Assembly: GCA_017654935.2 (NCBI GenBank)
Contig: CM065703.1
Location: forward strand, 37,773,278 to 37,837,277
Direction: 5' to 3'
Source of the DNA: Phymorhynchus buccinoides
Lineage: Eukaryota; Mollusca; Gastropoda; Neogastropoda; Raphitomidae
Length of the DNA stretch: 64,000 nucleotides
The notes under the pieces were generated by a model. The model saw nothing but the letters and a program-made list of their open reading frames with translations, was not told where the DNA came from and made no database searches. The first letter of the stretch is position 1. The number at the start of each line of letters is the position of its first letter. Of the stretch, positions 34,801 through 47,100 are shown piece by piece. The translations under genes were made by a program, and so were the position numbers.

Positions 34801-37800
34801 TCGAGTCGGACCCCACAAAACTCTAGTCCGTAGTCGGCATCATTGTGATCATTGGCTACCCGATTTCTCGCGGAAAAGTTCAAAGTCTCACATCATCGTA
34901 GTCTCCCGCGATCATATCCTCTAAATCGACTCATTTAAAACCCAAATCACAATCACTGTCATCAAAACAAACTCTGAAAACAGTGAAAGTAAGAGTAAAC
35001 TCGGAAGAAAAAACAAACATGGCCGCGATTTTTCGTTTCCGAAGGCGCAGTATGAAAACAAACCGCTTAAGAATACCATTTGAGAATAAGATCGCGCTGC
35101 CTCATGAAGTACAAACCACGGCCGGCAGTGCCAAAACCGCGGCCAGTGGCTACCAAAACTGCAGAAATCCACGGATCCGCAGGCCGTTCTGATGCCTGAA
35201 CGTCTTACCTTATAAGCCCAAAGGCCTCCGCAAATAGTGCACCCTCCAGGGTAGGCAAAAAATACTGATCATAGATACCGTAATTTTCAGGTTATAAGGC
35301 GATATTTTTTTCTCCAATTTCCACCTATGTGCCTAATAAACGAGGGCGCCCTATTAGTGAACAAAATCGTGAGAAGAGAGGCAACGATTGCCGTGTTCAG
35401 TACAGTTTACTGTGAGTCAGACATCGAAAGTGGTCATGAGTCGCCGATACGACGAATACTCACATTAAAATGCTTTAAAATCCCTGTTATACCGAGATAC
35501 CGTCCAAACAGATGCCATAACCCTTCATTGGATGCAAAAAGCATCATTGTAGAGCTTAAAATGCCATAATTCTAGCAGTTTTCGCGAAGAATTGTCCAAA
35601 TACAACAACAGGATGCAGCTCAAACAGAAGTTTGATTATTTGAAAGGGGAGCCAACTCTCGTTTATGACAGCAGTAATGGCGGTCGGTAAGCGTCTACAG
35701 GACACGTACAGGTTTCAAAGTTTGACCTTCTTTTGTGAGGTGCCTTATAAACGAGGGCGCCTTTTATTTTAACTTTTTCAGATTTTTCTTGAACATTGCC
35801 CTATTCGCCTTATACACAGCAGCGCCTAATGATCCCAAAAATATAGTGTACATTACATATAACAAAATGAGTATCAATGCAATCATACAAGCAACAATCT
35901 GTAATACAGAACACATAAAAACATGCATGTACACACACACACACACATATGCACGCACACACACACACGCACGCACACACACGCACACGCGCACACACGC
36001 GCACACACACACACACGTGCACACACAGAGCACTTATCAGAGACACGCAGTTGAGGATTAACCTGTGACGGGGAAGAGGAGAGTGAGTTTCAAGTAGGAC
36101 TTTAAATAATAATACCCAACATCAATCATTGTTGGTACCTCCTCCACCAACAAAATAGTTGCTTTGTCCAACAGTCTGTTAGTAAATGACAAGCACGAAA
36201 TCGCAATAGTTTCTGGCACGCGGTCTATTTTTACCACTCCAATCATGAGTCACCTCCCCTGGCTTTTGAATAATTTTAATCTGTAAACCAGAATGTTATC
36301 TCTGCACCATTTCGTAACTTTTTATATCTTTTGGAAAACATTTAAAACTATTTATCCTACTTATACTCATCAAAAGAAGCACCGCATACTCGTCGTGTCT
36401 GTTGTAGTGTCTGTATTACGTATGTTTATTATTTTGTACGCTTTAAAATGCATCATTTTAAAGAGCGGCCTCAATTTGAAGTTCAGCCTCGATTTGAAGT
36501 GCGACAATTTGTGATGCAGTACGCGAATACCCAGCTAAAGTCGGCCAGCCACAAGAGAGAGAAAGAGAGAGAGAAAGAAAGAGAGAAAGAGAGAAAGAGA
36601 GATATTTGATTGATTGAATTTTTTTTTAAAATAAACTATTAGAGATAGATGAATTCTGTTTTTTGCCTGTTAATCTGTTGTCTCTGGCCTTTCTGAAAAT
36701 ATGAATAAGTCAAAAGTGATAATTTACGACATTAGCCTGATTTTCCTGTGCTGCATCACACTTTGTCAATATGTGCGACAATTTTGGACCGACCGACAGA
36801 CCGACAGACAAAGTGAGTTATAGGTTTGTGGCTTGAGCCACAAACAATAAACCCACCCCAAAAGCATTGTATATCAGGAGAATACTAGCCTAATTTCCAA
36901 GGGTTTTCAGGAACCTTTGTGACCAAGTTGAAATTTGAAAGGGAAGCACATAACGGGAGCCCTCTTGACAAGTCTTCTTCTTCTGCTTTCCCAGGCCATA
37001 TGGACATAATGAGCGAGGCACATATCGGGTATATGTCCGTTTTTTTCAGTTCTTCCCACTGCATTCAGCCAACATATTCCAATTTCAGAGTTAGGGCTCC
37101 CAGGGACCCCCATTTGGGGGTCTATGAGGCACTAAAATTCTAAAGGACCCTCTAAAAGTATGTGCAGGGGGTCCCAGGGATGCACTAGAAAAATTCTTTT
37201 TAACATTCGCAATGCCACTGGGACCCTCTGTCCCGCCTCTAGGACCCTCTATAGCGTAAGTGAAGCAGTCCCTGGGACCCCTTGTTTTGCGGGACGATTG
37301 GGAGCCCTGAGAGTGAAAAAAAGGTTTGCAGTCAAGGGGTTAACAAGGCAGATCAAACGCACCATTTTGACGGACGAGATCTGTCGCACCAGCGTCTGCA
37401 GCAGCTGCGACTCGGGGTAAGGGAACTCCTTCAGCGCCTGACGCACCATCCGGTCCTGCATCTCTTGGAAACCGTCAGAGTCCAGACCTTTCACCAAACT
37501 GTCACACAACCAGCAAATTTCTCTTCTTTTTCTTTCCAATAATGTCTATCTGCCGTAACCAGCAATTCATTCTTCTTCTTCGATCGCTCAGACAGTTTCC
37601 TGTCAAATTTTGAGCGCAGATGCGTCATGCTGCCGTTATGCGCCTAAGAAAACTAAAAGAATAAAAAAGATCATTTACGCATTGGACTGTAGAGGGGAAG
37701 TATTGTTTCTTATTTTGATCTTGTTTTTTTTGCTCTTTTTGTTGCCTCCTTTTGCTATATTTGCTGTTTCCTTATTTGTCTATGTTGATAAAGGCGCATT

Positions 37801-40800
37801 CGCCGAAATATCCAGTGGTTTGGTTTTGTCTCTTGTGAATAAAATAACGTCACTTTACACTTGTCGTGCAGTTGTTTATTTGTTGTAACTAAGAAATAGT
37901 TAGGCCCAGCAAGTCCAACTTCGGCTGGAGGAAATTGTTTTTGAAAGTGTTTCGTGAAAAAAGGCAGGAGAATGGACCGGTCAGGCAGAAAGATAGTAGA
38001 TGACAGTAAGCAAAGGGAAAAGGCAGAGTCAAAGAGAGCGACAGATTAGAGGAACTTACAAGCACAGAACTTCCAGAAGGTGGGGGAACTATTCATACAA
38101 TAGATCCCCCGGTATCTCCATGGGGGAACCAGCAATTAATGACATGTACTGGGGTTCAAAGAAATTTATGCTGCGCATGAAAAAAAAAAAAAAGCCTAGA
38201 TAGATAAGAGGGCATGTACACCCCAGGTACACCTAGCTAGTCCAAGAACACCCAGGCCCCACATTAAAAAAAAAGAAGGAAATGTGTGGAATTTTATACG
38301 GGGAGAGCTTCAACACCTTCGAGGTGAAGGAGCTGAGCGTGGGGGACTGGACGGTTTCTGGTGGTAGGGAGTTCCAGGGTATCACTGGAATTCTGCAGCG
38401 CCTTATTAGCGAGGCATATGATGGAGGCGTAGCAGTGGCACTTCGGGGCAAACTTTGAATTGGTAAATGCTGATTACGAGTGCTTAAAAACAAACTGTTT
38501 GTGAGACACTTTCGAACAGAACTTAACCCTTTTACCGCCAGCCATTTTTCAGCAAAAATTTCCATTAAATATACCTGAAACAAAATCATCTGCAATATGG
38601 GGGATTCCTCTATAACATGCAAAGCGTAAGGCCTATCCTTACCTCCCAAAATTAAGAAAACAAGGTATTTGGATAACAGACCCTGGTTTGAGGCCTTTTC
38701 GTGACATGGGCGTTAAATCATTGTAGTGCTAAAATGCGACATTGGCGGTGAAAGGGTTAACTCATTCAAGTCGTTCCGGCCATATATGCGAAAATTTTGC
38801 GCAAACAATTTGATCTAAACCCAGGCCGCCATTACAAAAGAGACGGCACACGCCTTCTCTTTCAGTGAAAGAATCTGACTTCCAGCACCTCCGCCAAGGA
38901 GGAATCGTCGATTTGACGGTTTGATTTCTAGGAAACCAGAGAAAAGTGAGTGTTGCGATCTCTGTAAAGAGTGTTTTCATGGTGATCTTGACGTGTTTCT
39001 TGTAAAAACTCATTCGTCAGGGTCCACCTTTAACGACGAATAAACCCTTTCATCGCCGCTGTCGCTTCTTGGCACCACAATGATTTAACACCCATGTCAC
39101 TTAAAGGCATCAAATGAGGGTCTGGTATCCAGTGACCTTATGTTCATGCATGCCACAGAGGAATCCCCAATATTGCAGACAGAATATTTTCTCTGGCCAG
39201 CGGTGAAGAGGTTAAGCAGACGTACCTCTTGACAAAGGTGTCCAGGTTGTCCTTGGAACTGGTCAGCGACTTGCTGGCCAGGCGGATGATGGAGGCGTAG
39301 AAATGACACTTGAGGGCCTGCACGTCGTTGGTGTCTCTGGACTTCATGTTCTGCTCCACAATCAGGTCCAGCACCTTGCACACCTTGTAGGATTCCAGCA
39401 CCAGCTCACGGTGATCCTGGAGGTACAGGGCCACCTGTTAAAACAGCACATTATATGAATATTCCCAGCACCTTGCACACCTTGTAGGATTCCAGCACCA
39501 GCTCACGGTGATCTTGCAGGTACAGGGCCACCTGTTAAATCAGCATCAATATTAGTGTAGAGTGGCACAGTGATAATGCGTTCGCTTCGTGTCAAGTAAA
39601 CCCGAGTTCAAACCTGGGTACAGGGGATTTTTCCTCTCACTCTGCACTAGGCCTTAAGGTCTGAACGTGGAGTCTTTCGGATGAGACGATAAACTGAGGC
39701 CCTGTGTGCCCATGCACTTAGCACACGTCAATCCCAGTGGCAACGAAAAAGTTGTCATTCGGTCAAATTTTACCCACTACCCCTTTCCTTCCTCATCAGT
39801 CACAAAAATCGCATGCAAAATGGGTTTTTTTAAAAATTGGTTGGCACGCCTCTGGCTGCGATGCGCTCTCTGTGACTATAAAGAACCTAATACCTAATAT
39901 GTCCAGCACCTTGTAGGATTCTAGCACCAGCTCACGGTGATCTTGGAGGTACAGGGCCACCTGTTAAAACAGCACATTATATGAATATTCCCAGCACCTT
40001 GCACACCTTGTAGGATTCCAGCACCAGCTCACGGTGATCTTGGAGGTACAGGGCCACCTGTTAAAACAGCACATTATATGAATATTCCCAGCACCTTGCA
40101 CACCTTGTAGGATTCCAGCACCAGCTCATGGTGATCCTGGAGGTACAGGGCCACCTGTTAAAACAGCACATTATATGAATATTCCCAGCACCTTGCACAC
40201 CTTGTACGATTCCAGCACCAGATCACGGTGATCTTGTAGGTACAGGGCCACCAGTCTACACACAATATAGCATTGACTCTCTCACAGACTGAGCTATAGG
40301 TCTTACAGCACCTGACAGTTTTTTCAACTCCAGGTCACGTAGCTCTAGTAGGTACAGGGTTACCGGTCAACATGCAGTACAGCCTTGGTTCATATGCACT
40401 GAGCTATAGGTCCTACAGCACCTGGCACACTTTGTTCACGGAGCTCTAGTAGGTACAGGGCTACCTGTCAACATACAGCACAGCCTTGGTTCATATGCAC
40501 TGAGCTATAGGTCCTACAGCACCTGGCACACATTGTTCACGGAGCTCTAGTAGGTACAGGGCTACCTGTCAACATACAGCACAGCCTTGGTTCATATGCA
40601 CTGAGCTATAGGTCCTACAGCACCTGGCACACTTTGTTCATGGGGCTCTAGTAGGTACAGGGCTACCTGTCAACATACAGTACAGCCTTGGTTCATATGC
40701 ACTGAGCTATAGGTCCTACAGCACCTGGCACACTTTGTTCACGGGGCTCTAGTAGGTACAGGGCTACCTGTCAACATACAGTACAGCCTTGGTTCATATG

Positions 40801-41120
40801 CACTGAGCTATAGGTCCTACAGCACCTGGCACACTTTGTTCACGGGGCTCCAGTAGGTACAGGGCTACCTGTCAACATACAGTACAGCCTTGGTTGATAT
40901 GCACTGAGCTATAGGTCCTACAGCACCTGGAATACTTTGTTCATGTAGGTACAGGGCTACCTGTCAACATACAGCACAGCCCTGGTTCATATGCACTGAG
41001 CTATAGGTCCTACAGCACCTGGCACACATTGCGGCTATGATGGTCTTTTAGGTTACAGAACCACCCTGAAGACACGTAAAAAAGCAGAGCAGATGTGTAT
41101 ATAATAGTTTGTGTGTGTGT

Positions 41121-41151
<31 letters not shown>

Positions 41152-44100
41152 CGTGCGTGTGTGTGTGTGTGTGTATCACACTGTATCAGTGTATGTGTCT
41201 ACAAGGGAGAGAGAGACAGATAGAAAGATATCCAAATCTGCTCTGCCCACATGCGTACCTTGACGGGGTTGAGGTTGGTCATGTTGATCAGCTTCAGCAG
41301 CGGCAGCAACAGGGGAGGGGGCAGCTTGGGCTCCTTCTCAAAACCTGCAGGACAGTCATCGGCATACTGCATGAGTGCAACTCCCCCAAAATGAAAAAAA
41401 AACCTGAAAGGCAGGGGTCCAGGGGCCACCCAGGGCCCTGGCGGGGTACAGGGGCAGAGCCCCGTCGGAGGGTTCCGGGGGGGGGGGGGGGCAACGTAAG
41501 AGAGAGATAATGAGACAGACAGACAGCTACAATCATGGACAGAGACAATTTGAGTCCGATAAGCTTTGTAAAATGATTACATTGCCTTTGAAAACAATAT
41601 GGCATCACCATGCTGTTTTTAAGATTCCCCGTGATAGATTTTAGGATAGAACAACCAAGTACTGGGAACAGTGTGCATTTCACTACGCTCCTAGGGTAAC
41701 TGTCTGACTCCTAGTCCTACTCATGCAGCTTTGCTATAAAGGCTGCAAAAACACTTGGACTACCGTATTTTTCGGATCATTAGGCGCTGCTGTGTATAAG
41801 GTGAATAGGGCAATTTTCAAGAAAAATCTCAAAAACATTAAAGTAAAAGGCGCCCTCGTTTATAAGGCGATACACCTCGCAAAAGAAAGTCAAAGTTTGA
41901 AGCCCGTACACGTCCTGTAAATGCTTACCGACCGCCATTACGGCTGTCATAAACGAAAGTTGGCTCCCTTCTCAAATAATCGAACTTCCGTTTTTGCGAC
42001 TTCTGGTCGTTGTGTTTTGACTTTTCTTTGCGAAAACTGGTAGAATTATGGCATTTTAAGCTCTACAACGATGCTTTTTACATCCAATGAAGGGTTATGG
42101 CATCTGTTGGACGGTATCTCGGATGATAATAGGGATTTTGAAGCATTTTAACGTGAGTATTCGTCGTATCGGCGACTCGTGACCACTTTCGATGTTGTGA
42201 CTCACAGTAGACTGTACTGATTATGGCAATCGTTGCCTCTCTTCTGTTCACTAATAGGGCGCTTATTAGGCGCATAGGTCGAAATTAAAAAAAAAAAAAT
42301 CACCTTATAGTTATAGTCCGAAAATTACGGTAGTTACTAGATAACAGTTGCAAAAGGCTCCCAATCGTCCTGCAAGACAAGGGGTCCTAGGGACCCGTTC
42401 ATTTAGGGTATAGAGGGTCCTAGAGGAGGGATACAGGGTCCCCACTGCCTTGCAAATATTGAAATACATAACATTCCAAGTGCATGTGATGACTACCGTA
42501 GCTTGACACTTTGACAGATAGTTTTCAGAATATCTAATGCATGTGCGCGCACACACAGAGAGTAGGCAAATAATTAGTCAATGACATTCGGGGAGCTGGA
42601 GAGAATAGACGAAAAAGGTGAGAGAATCAGTTCAATGAATCGGGTCTAGAAGTAGTGAAAATAATGGCACACTGGCGTTGGCCCACAAAGGCACCCATCT
42701 GAGTTGTACTACTATTACTACTACGATTACTACTACAGTGGAACCTCCCTTATAAGACCTCCCATTATAATTTAGACTCCCTCCCACATAAGACCTACTT
42801 CTCTGAGACATTGCCCTTCTTAATTACCTCCCTTCTGAGACCTCATTTGGGATGATTTTTGAAGGTCTTATCTTTACTACTACCAGAACTACTAACCTTT
42901 AGGCACGGTGAATTTCTCCAGCTTGTGCTTGGGAAAAAAGTTGTTGATGGCCCGGACACACTGTCCCCCCCCCACAAAGGCACCCATTTGAGTTCTACTA
43001 CTACTATTACCACTACTACTACTACAACTACTACTACTACATGTACTACTACCACTACGACTACTACTACTACTACCACTATGACTACTACTACTAACCT
43101 ACTATGGCTACTACTACAACAGTACTAGTACTACTAACCTTTAGGCACAGTGAATTTCTCCAGCTCGTGTTTGGGGAAGAAGTTGTTGATGGCCCTAACA
43201 TTGGTGCTGGCCCACAAAGGCACTCATCTGAGTTGTGCTACTACTACTACTGCTACTACGATTACTACAGTGGAACCTCCCTTATAAGACCTCCCATTAT
43301 AAGACTCCCTCCCACATAAGACCTACTTCTCTGAGACATTGCCCTTCTTAATTACCTCCCTTATAAGACCTCATTTTGGATGATTTTTTAAGGTCTTATA
43401 TTTACTACTACTGCTACTAGAACTACTAACCTTTAGGCACGGTGAATTTCTCCAGCTCGTGTTTGGGGAAGAAGTTGTTGATGGCCCGGACACACTGGTG
43501 CTGGCCCACAAAGGCGCCCATCTGAGCGGCCGTGCGGTTGACGGAGTTGGTCAGGTCAGTCTTGACCCCCGCCTCCAGCACAAGGTTGGTCACCTCGACG
43601 TTCCCTGAAACAGGGACACTTGACATTGTTTTCGGTCAGAAAAAAATGTTCCATCTCAATTGTGTGTGTAAGATAAAGAGAATGTGCATGCTTGTGTGTC
43701 AACCATTTGTGCATATGTCTGTATCATGTCTTCTTCTCTCAACATTAATGCTTGTGATGGGTCTGCATGAATGAAGTGTGCGCGGATTAGATGGGAGGAG
43801 GGGAACGGGGCATGTAGTAACTGAGTTCGTTTGTTTGTGTGTGTGCGCGAGTGAGCGTGCGTGTGTATGTTTGTGCACATATGTATGTGTGTGTGTGTGT
43901 TGTTTGTGTGCGTTAATGTGTGTGTGTTTGTGTGTGGGGAGGGAAGGATGCGTTTGTGGATACCAGTGTGTATATATGCGTGTGCATGTTTGTATATCTA
44001 TGAGTATGTTTTGCGTGGGGGTGATGGTGGGAATGCGAGTGCGTCTGAGTATGCTTAATATGTATGATGTCATCTTGCATATGGAGTGAATTTTAGTTTT

Positions 44101-47100
44101 GTTAAGCGCTATGAGTAGTTCGTCTAGGATGTGCGCTCTATAAATGTCTTTATTAGTCCCCAAGCCGAAGGTTCGGGGAGCTATTGTTTTTGTCTGATCC
44201 GTCCGTCCGGTTTCCGTCCGGCGTGCCTCCGTCTGGCTATTCGTCCGTTTTTCTCAAAAACTATTCAGTCTATCATCATCAAATTTGGTATACTAGTTCG
44301 CCAAGACGCAAGCTATCCACTGATGTATTTAGTTTTACATTAAGGTCAAAGTCGCGCCAGTTATGGGGTTCAAACCCCGAAACACATAATCGCTAATATC
44401 TTGCGAAGTTTTGCATGTATTTTAATGCAGTTTTTTTCACAACATTTCTTGATGAATGGTCTATAACACAGTTGTCATGAATTTTTCTGTGCGCTCGTGT
44501 GCGCATGATCGCGCGCGCTCAAATGACGGGTCCGAACCCCAAGGTATATATATAAAAAAACTATTCAGCTACGTGCTATTATGATGTGTTTTTATGTAGA
44601 TATGTGCTGTTTTGATGCGTTTTTATGTATGTGTACAGCCGACACATTCCGATTTCCGAGTAGCTCGGCGATGCTGCGAGGGGACTTTGCTACCGCTCGG
44701 CGTTGCACTTATCATTATTATTGTTATGATTGGTTTCCCTTCAAACGTAGGTCTATGCCCTAGTGCTACAACCCCACCCCTTACACACACACACACTCTC
44801 TCTCCCCCCTCCCCCTCTTTCCCCCCAAAAAAACACATGTACTGCATTTATATGATTTCATACTCACCGTTCTGCTTTATTTTACTTTCCTTTAGCCCTG
44901 AACCTCTACAACTCCTTTTTTTCTGTTCTGTCTCTACACTGATTTTTGCTCACCTTCCTATTCGCCACGATTCTTTAAATTGGATAGGCGCTGCACTTGC
45001 AGCGACACGCTCTCCGGGGGAGAGCAGCCCGAATTTCACAGAGATAAACCGTCTCTGTGACTTGAATATACCAAATACCAATACCAAATATACATGACTC
45101 CCCACCCCCTTTTGCAGCTTCCTGAGACAATGTTTTTAACCCTTTCAGTTTCACAGCCAATGTCGCATTTTAGCACCACAATGGTTTAACACCCATGCTA
45201 CTAAGTAAAACTAAAAGGCATCAAATCAGGGCCTGTTATCCAAAGACCATATTTTCTTAATTTTGGGAGGTAAGGATAGGCCTAATGCTAAATATGTCAC
45301 AGAGGAATTCCCAATATTGCAGATTTTTTTTCTCTACCCAGTTAAGTTTAATGGTATTTTTTGGCTGAAAAATGGCTGGCGGTGAAAGGGTTAAAAACCT
45401 GGGACAAAGATTTGCTTAAAAAGGGGGGGGGGGGGGGGGGGGGCAGTAAAATTTTGTTTGGTTGTTTCTATAATTTCATGGGTTTTTTTTAGTGCTGGCA
45501 GGTTATGACGAGTCTCACCCGAGATTGCGGCAAAGTGGAGAGTGGTGTAGCTGTTTTCATGGTAGCTGGAGTTGACGTTGGCGCCGTTCTCCAGCAGAAA
45601 CTTGACAATGTCTGGCCTCCCCTTGAAGCATGCATGCTGCAGGGGGGTCATGCCACTCTGTTAAAAAAAAAGCAGATTCTTCTTCTTCTTCATCTTCTGT
45701 GGTGGTGGCCAGCTTCTTTTTATAGACGTAAATGCACACACTTTAGGGGGTGACCAAAGAAAAAGAAGCTTAAAAAAGAGATATGAAATTGAAAAATGTA
45801 TTTTTGGTTTTGAAATGTTACAAGAAGTTTTTTTCACACGATGGCATCCATATTTATCTCTTTTGCGTTAATTTGAATGTACGACTGTACTCTCTGGTTG
45901 AAAGTGACGTAAAATTTGAATTGTTGTGGATATGACCACAGGTATAAGAATGTGTGTGTGTGTGTGTGTGTAAGTATGTGTGCGTGCGTTAATGTTTTGT
46001 TACGTGTTGTGACTATTTGACTTGTAAAATGAAAAAAAAAGGAATAAAAAAAATAAAAATAAAAAGAAGCAGAAGAGAGAGAGGGAGAAAAAAAAAAAAG
46101 CAAAGACAAAAATCAGCTATCGCACATAGTCTACTTGAATTTACTTGGGTCCAGTAGAAAAATATAAGATGCAGCAAACAAAATAAAAATTCCTATTTCT
46201 GGACTGGGTTGGGATATTTACAGGGAGCTGCCGGCAGCTACTAATTGTCACGTTCGCCCCCAGGAAGCTGGGAACTAGCCGACCCTAGACACTCCATAAG
46301 GCAGTGCCCAGGCTCCAACCAAAAGGACAAACAAACAAATCCCTAACTACTGAGGTAAACAAACAATTGGGGATGGGGATGAAGGGACTGGGGTGGGGGC
46401 TGTTTGTTCAGGGTTTCATTGCTGGGATGTGGCTAAGAGCCCTGCTGATGCTGGCTCTCCTCCAGGGTCAGATAAAGAGGGAAAAAATACAGAAACAAAA
46501 CACCTAAAGTAGCCGATGAGGTTTATCCGAGGCGTGGTTGCCGCTACACATATCTGTATTGCTAAAAACTCGGGACTTTGCTGGTGTTGCACTGCCTCCG
46601 GGCATTGCAGCCAGTGTTGTTCCCACCACTTTGTATTTACAAATGTCCCATATGTGTCTATGACCAAGAGGACGTAAAACACCATTTTTATTCAGAAACA
46701 AAACACACACAAAATTAAAGAAATTTTTTAAAAATGAAACAGACTGCAACGTCATTGGAACATACAACAAACAAACAAGCGCACAACAAGTGTAAATTGA
46801 CGTTATTTTATTCACAAGAGACACAACAAAACAACATTTGCTCTTTTTTTAAAAGAAAATAAAGAAAGAAAAAAAAAGGAAAAAGAAAAGAAAAGAAAAA
46901 GAAAAACACACACATACACAAACTAAAACAAAATCATTTAATCAATCAGTAAACAACTGAAAAAATATTTTTTTAAACTACATAATAAATCAAATAACAA
47001 AAGTCAAATTTTTTCTTGTCCTTTCCTTTTCCTTGTAAACATCAAGTATTCAGAGCTTCAGATTGTTTTCAAACTTCATGGGTCGTATCAGTTGACCCCT

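Larger units (their letters stand above)
42671..43240 (-). repeat. duplicated donor-side fragments of ANKMY2 exon 4
   Basis: Segments 42889-42998 and 43133-43236 copy the last 70-100 bp of exon 4, including the AAAG|gttag donor. A short piece lies at 42676-42702. They alternate with (TAC)n tracts and TACAGTGGAACC MITE copies. One copy has an in-frame stop (minus-strand TAG near 43200). Confidence 0.88.

Noticed and set aside
39555..39640. tRNA gene
   Set aside because: A- and B-box-like motifs are present, but the sequence continues into a SINE body shared with 25925-26300 and does not fold as a full tRNA.
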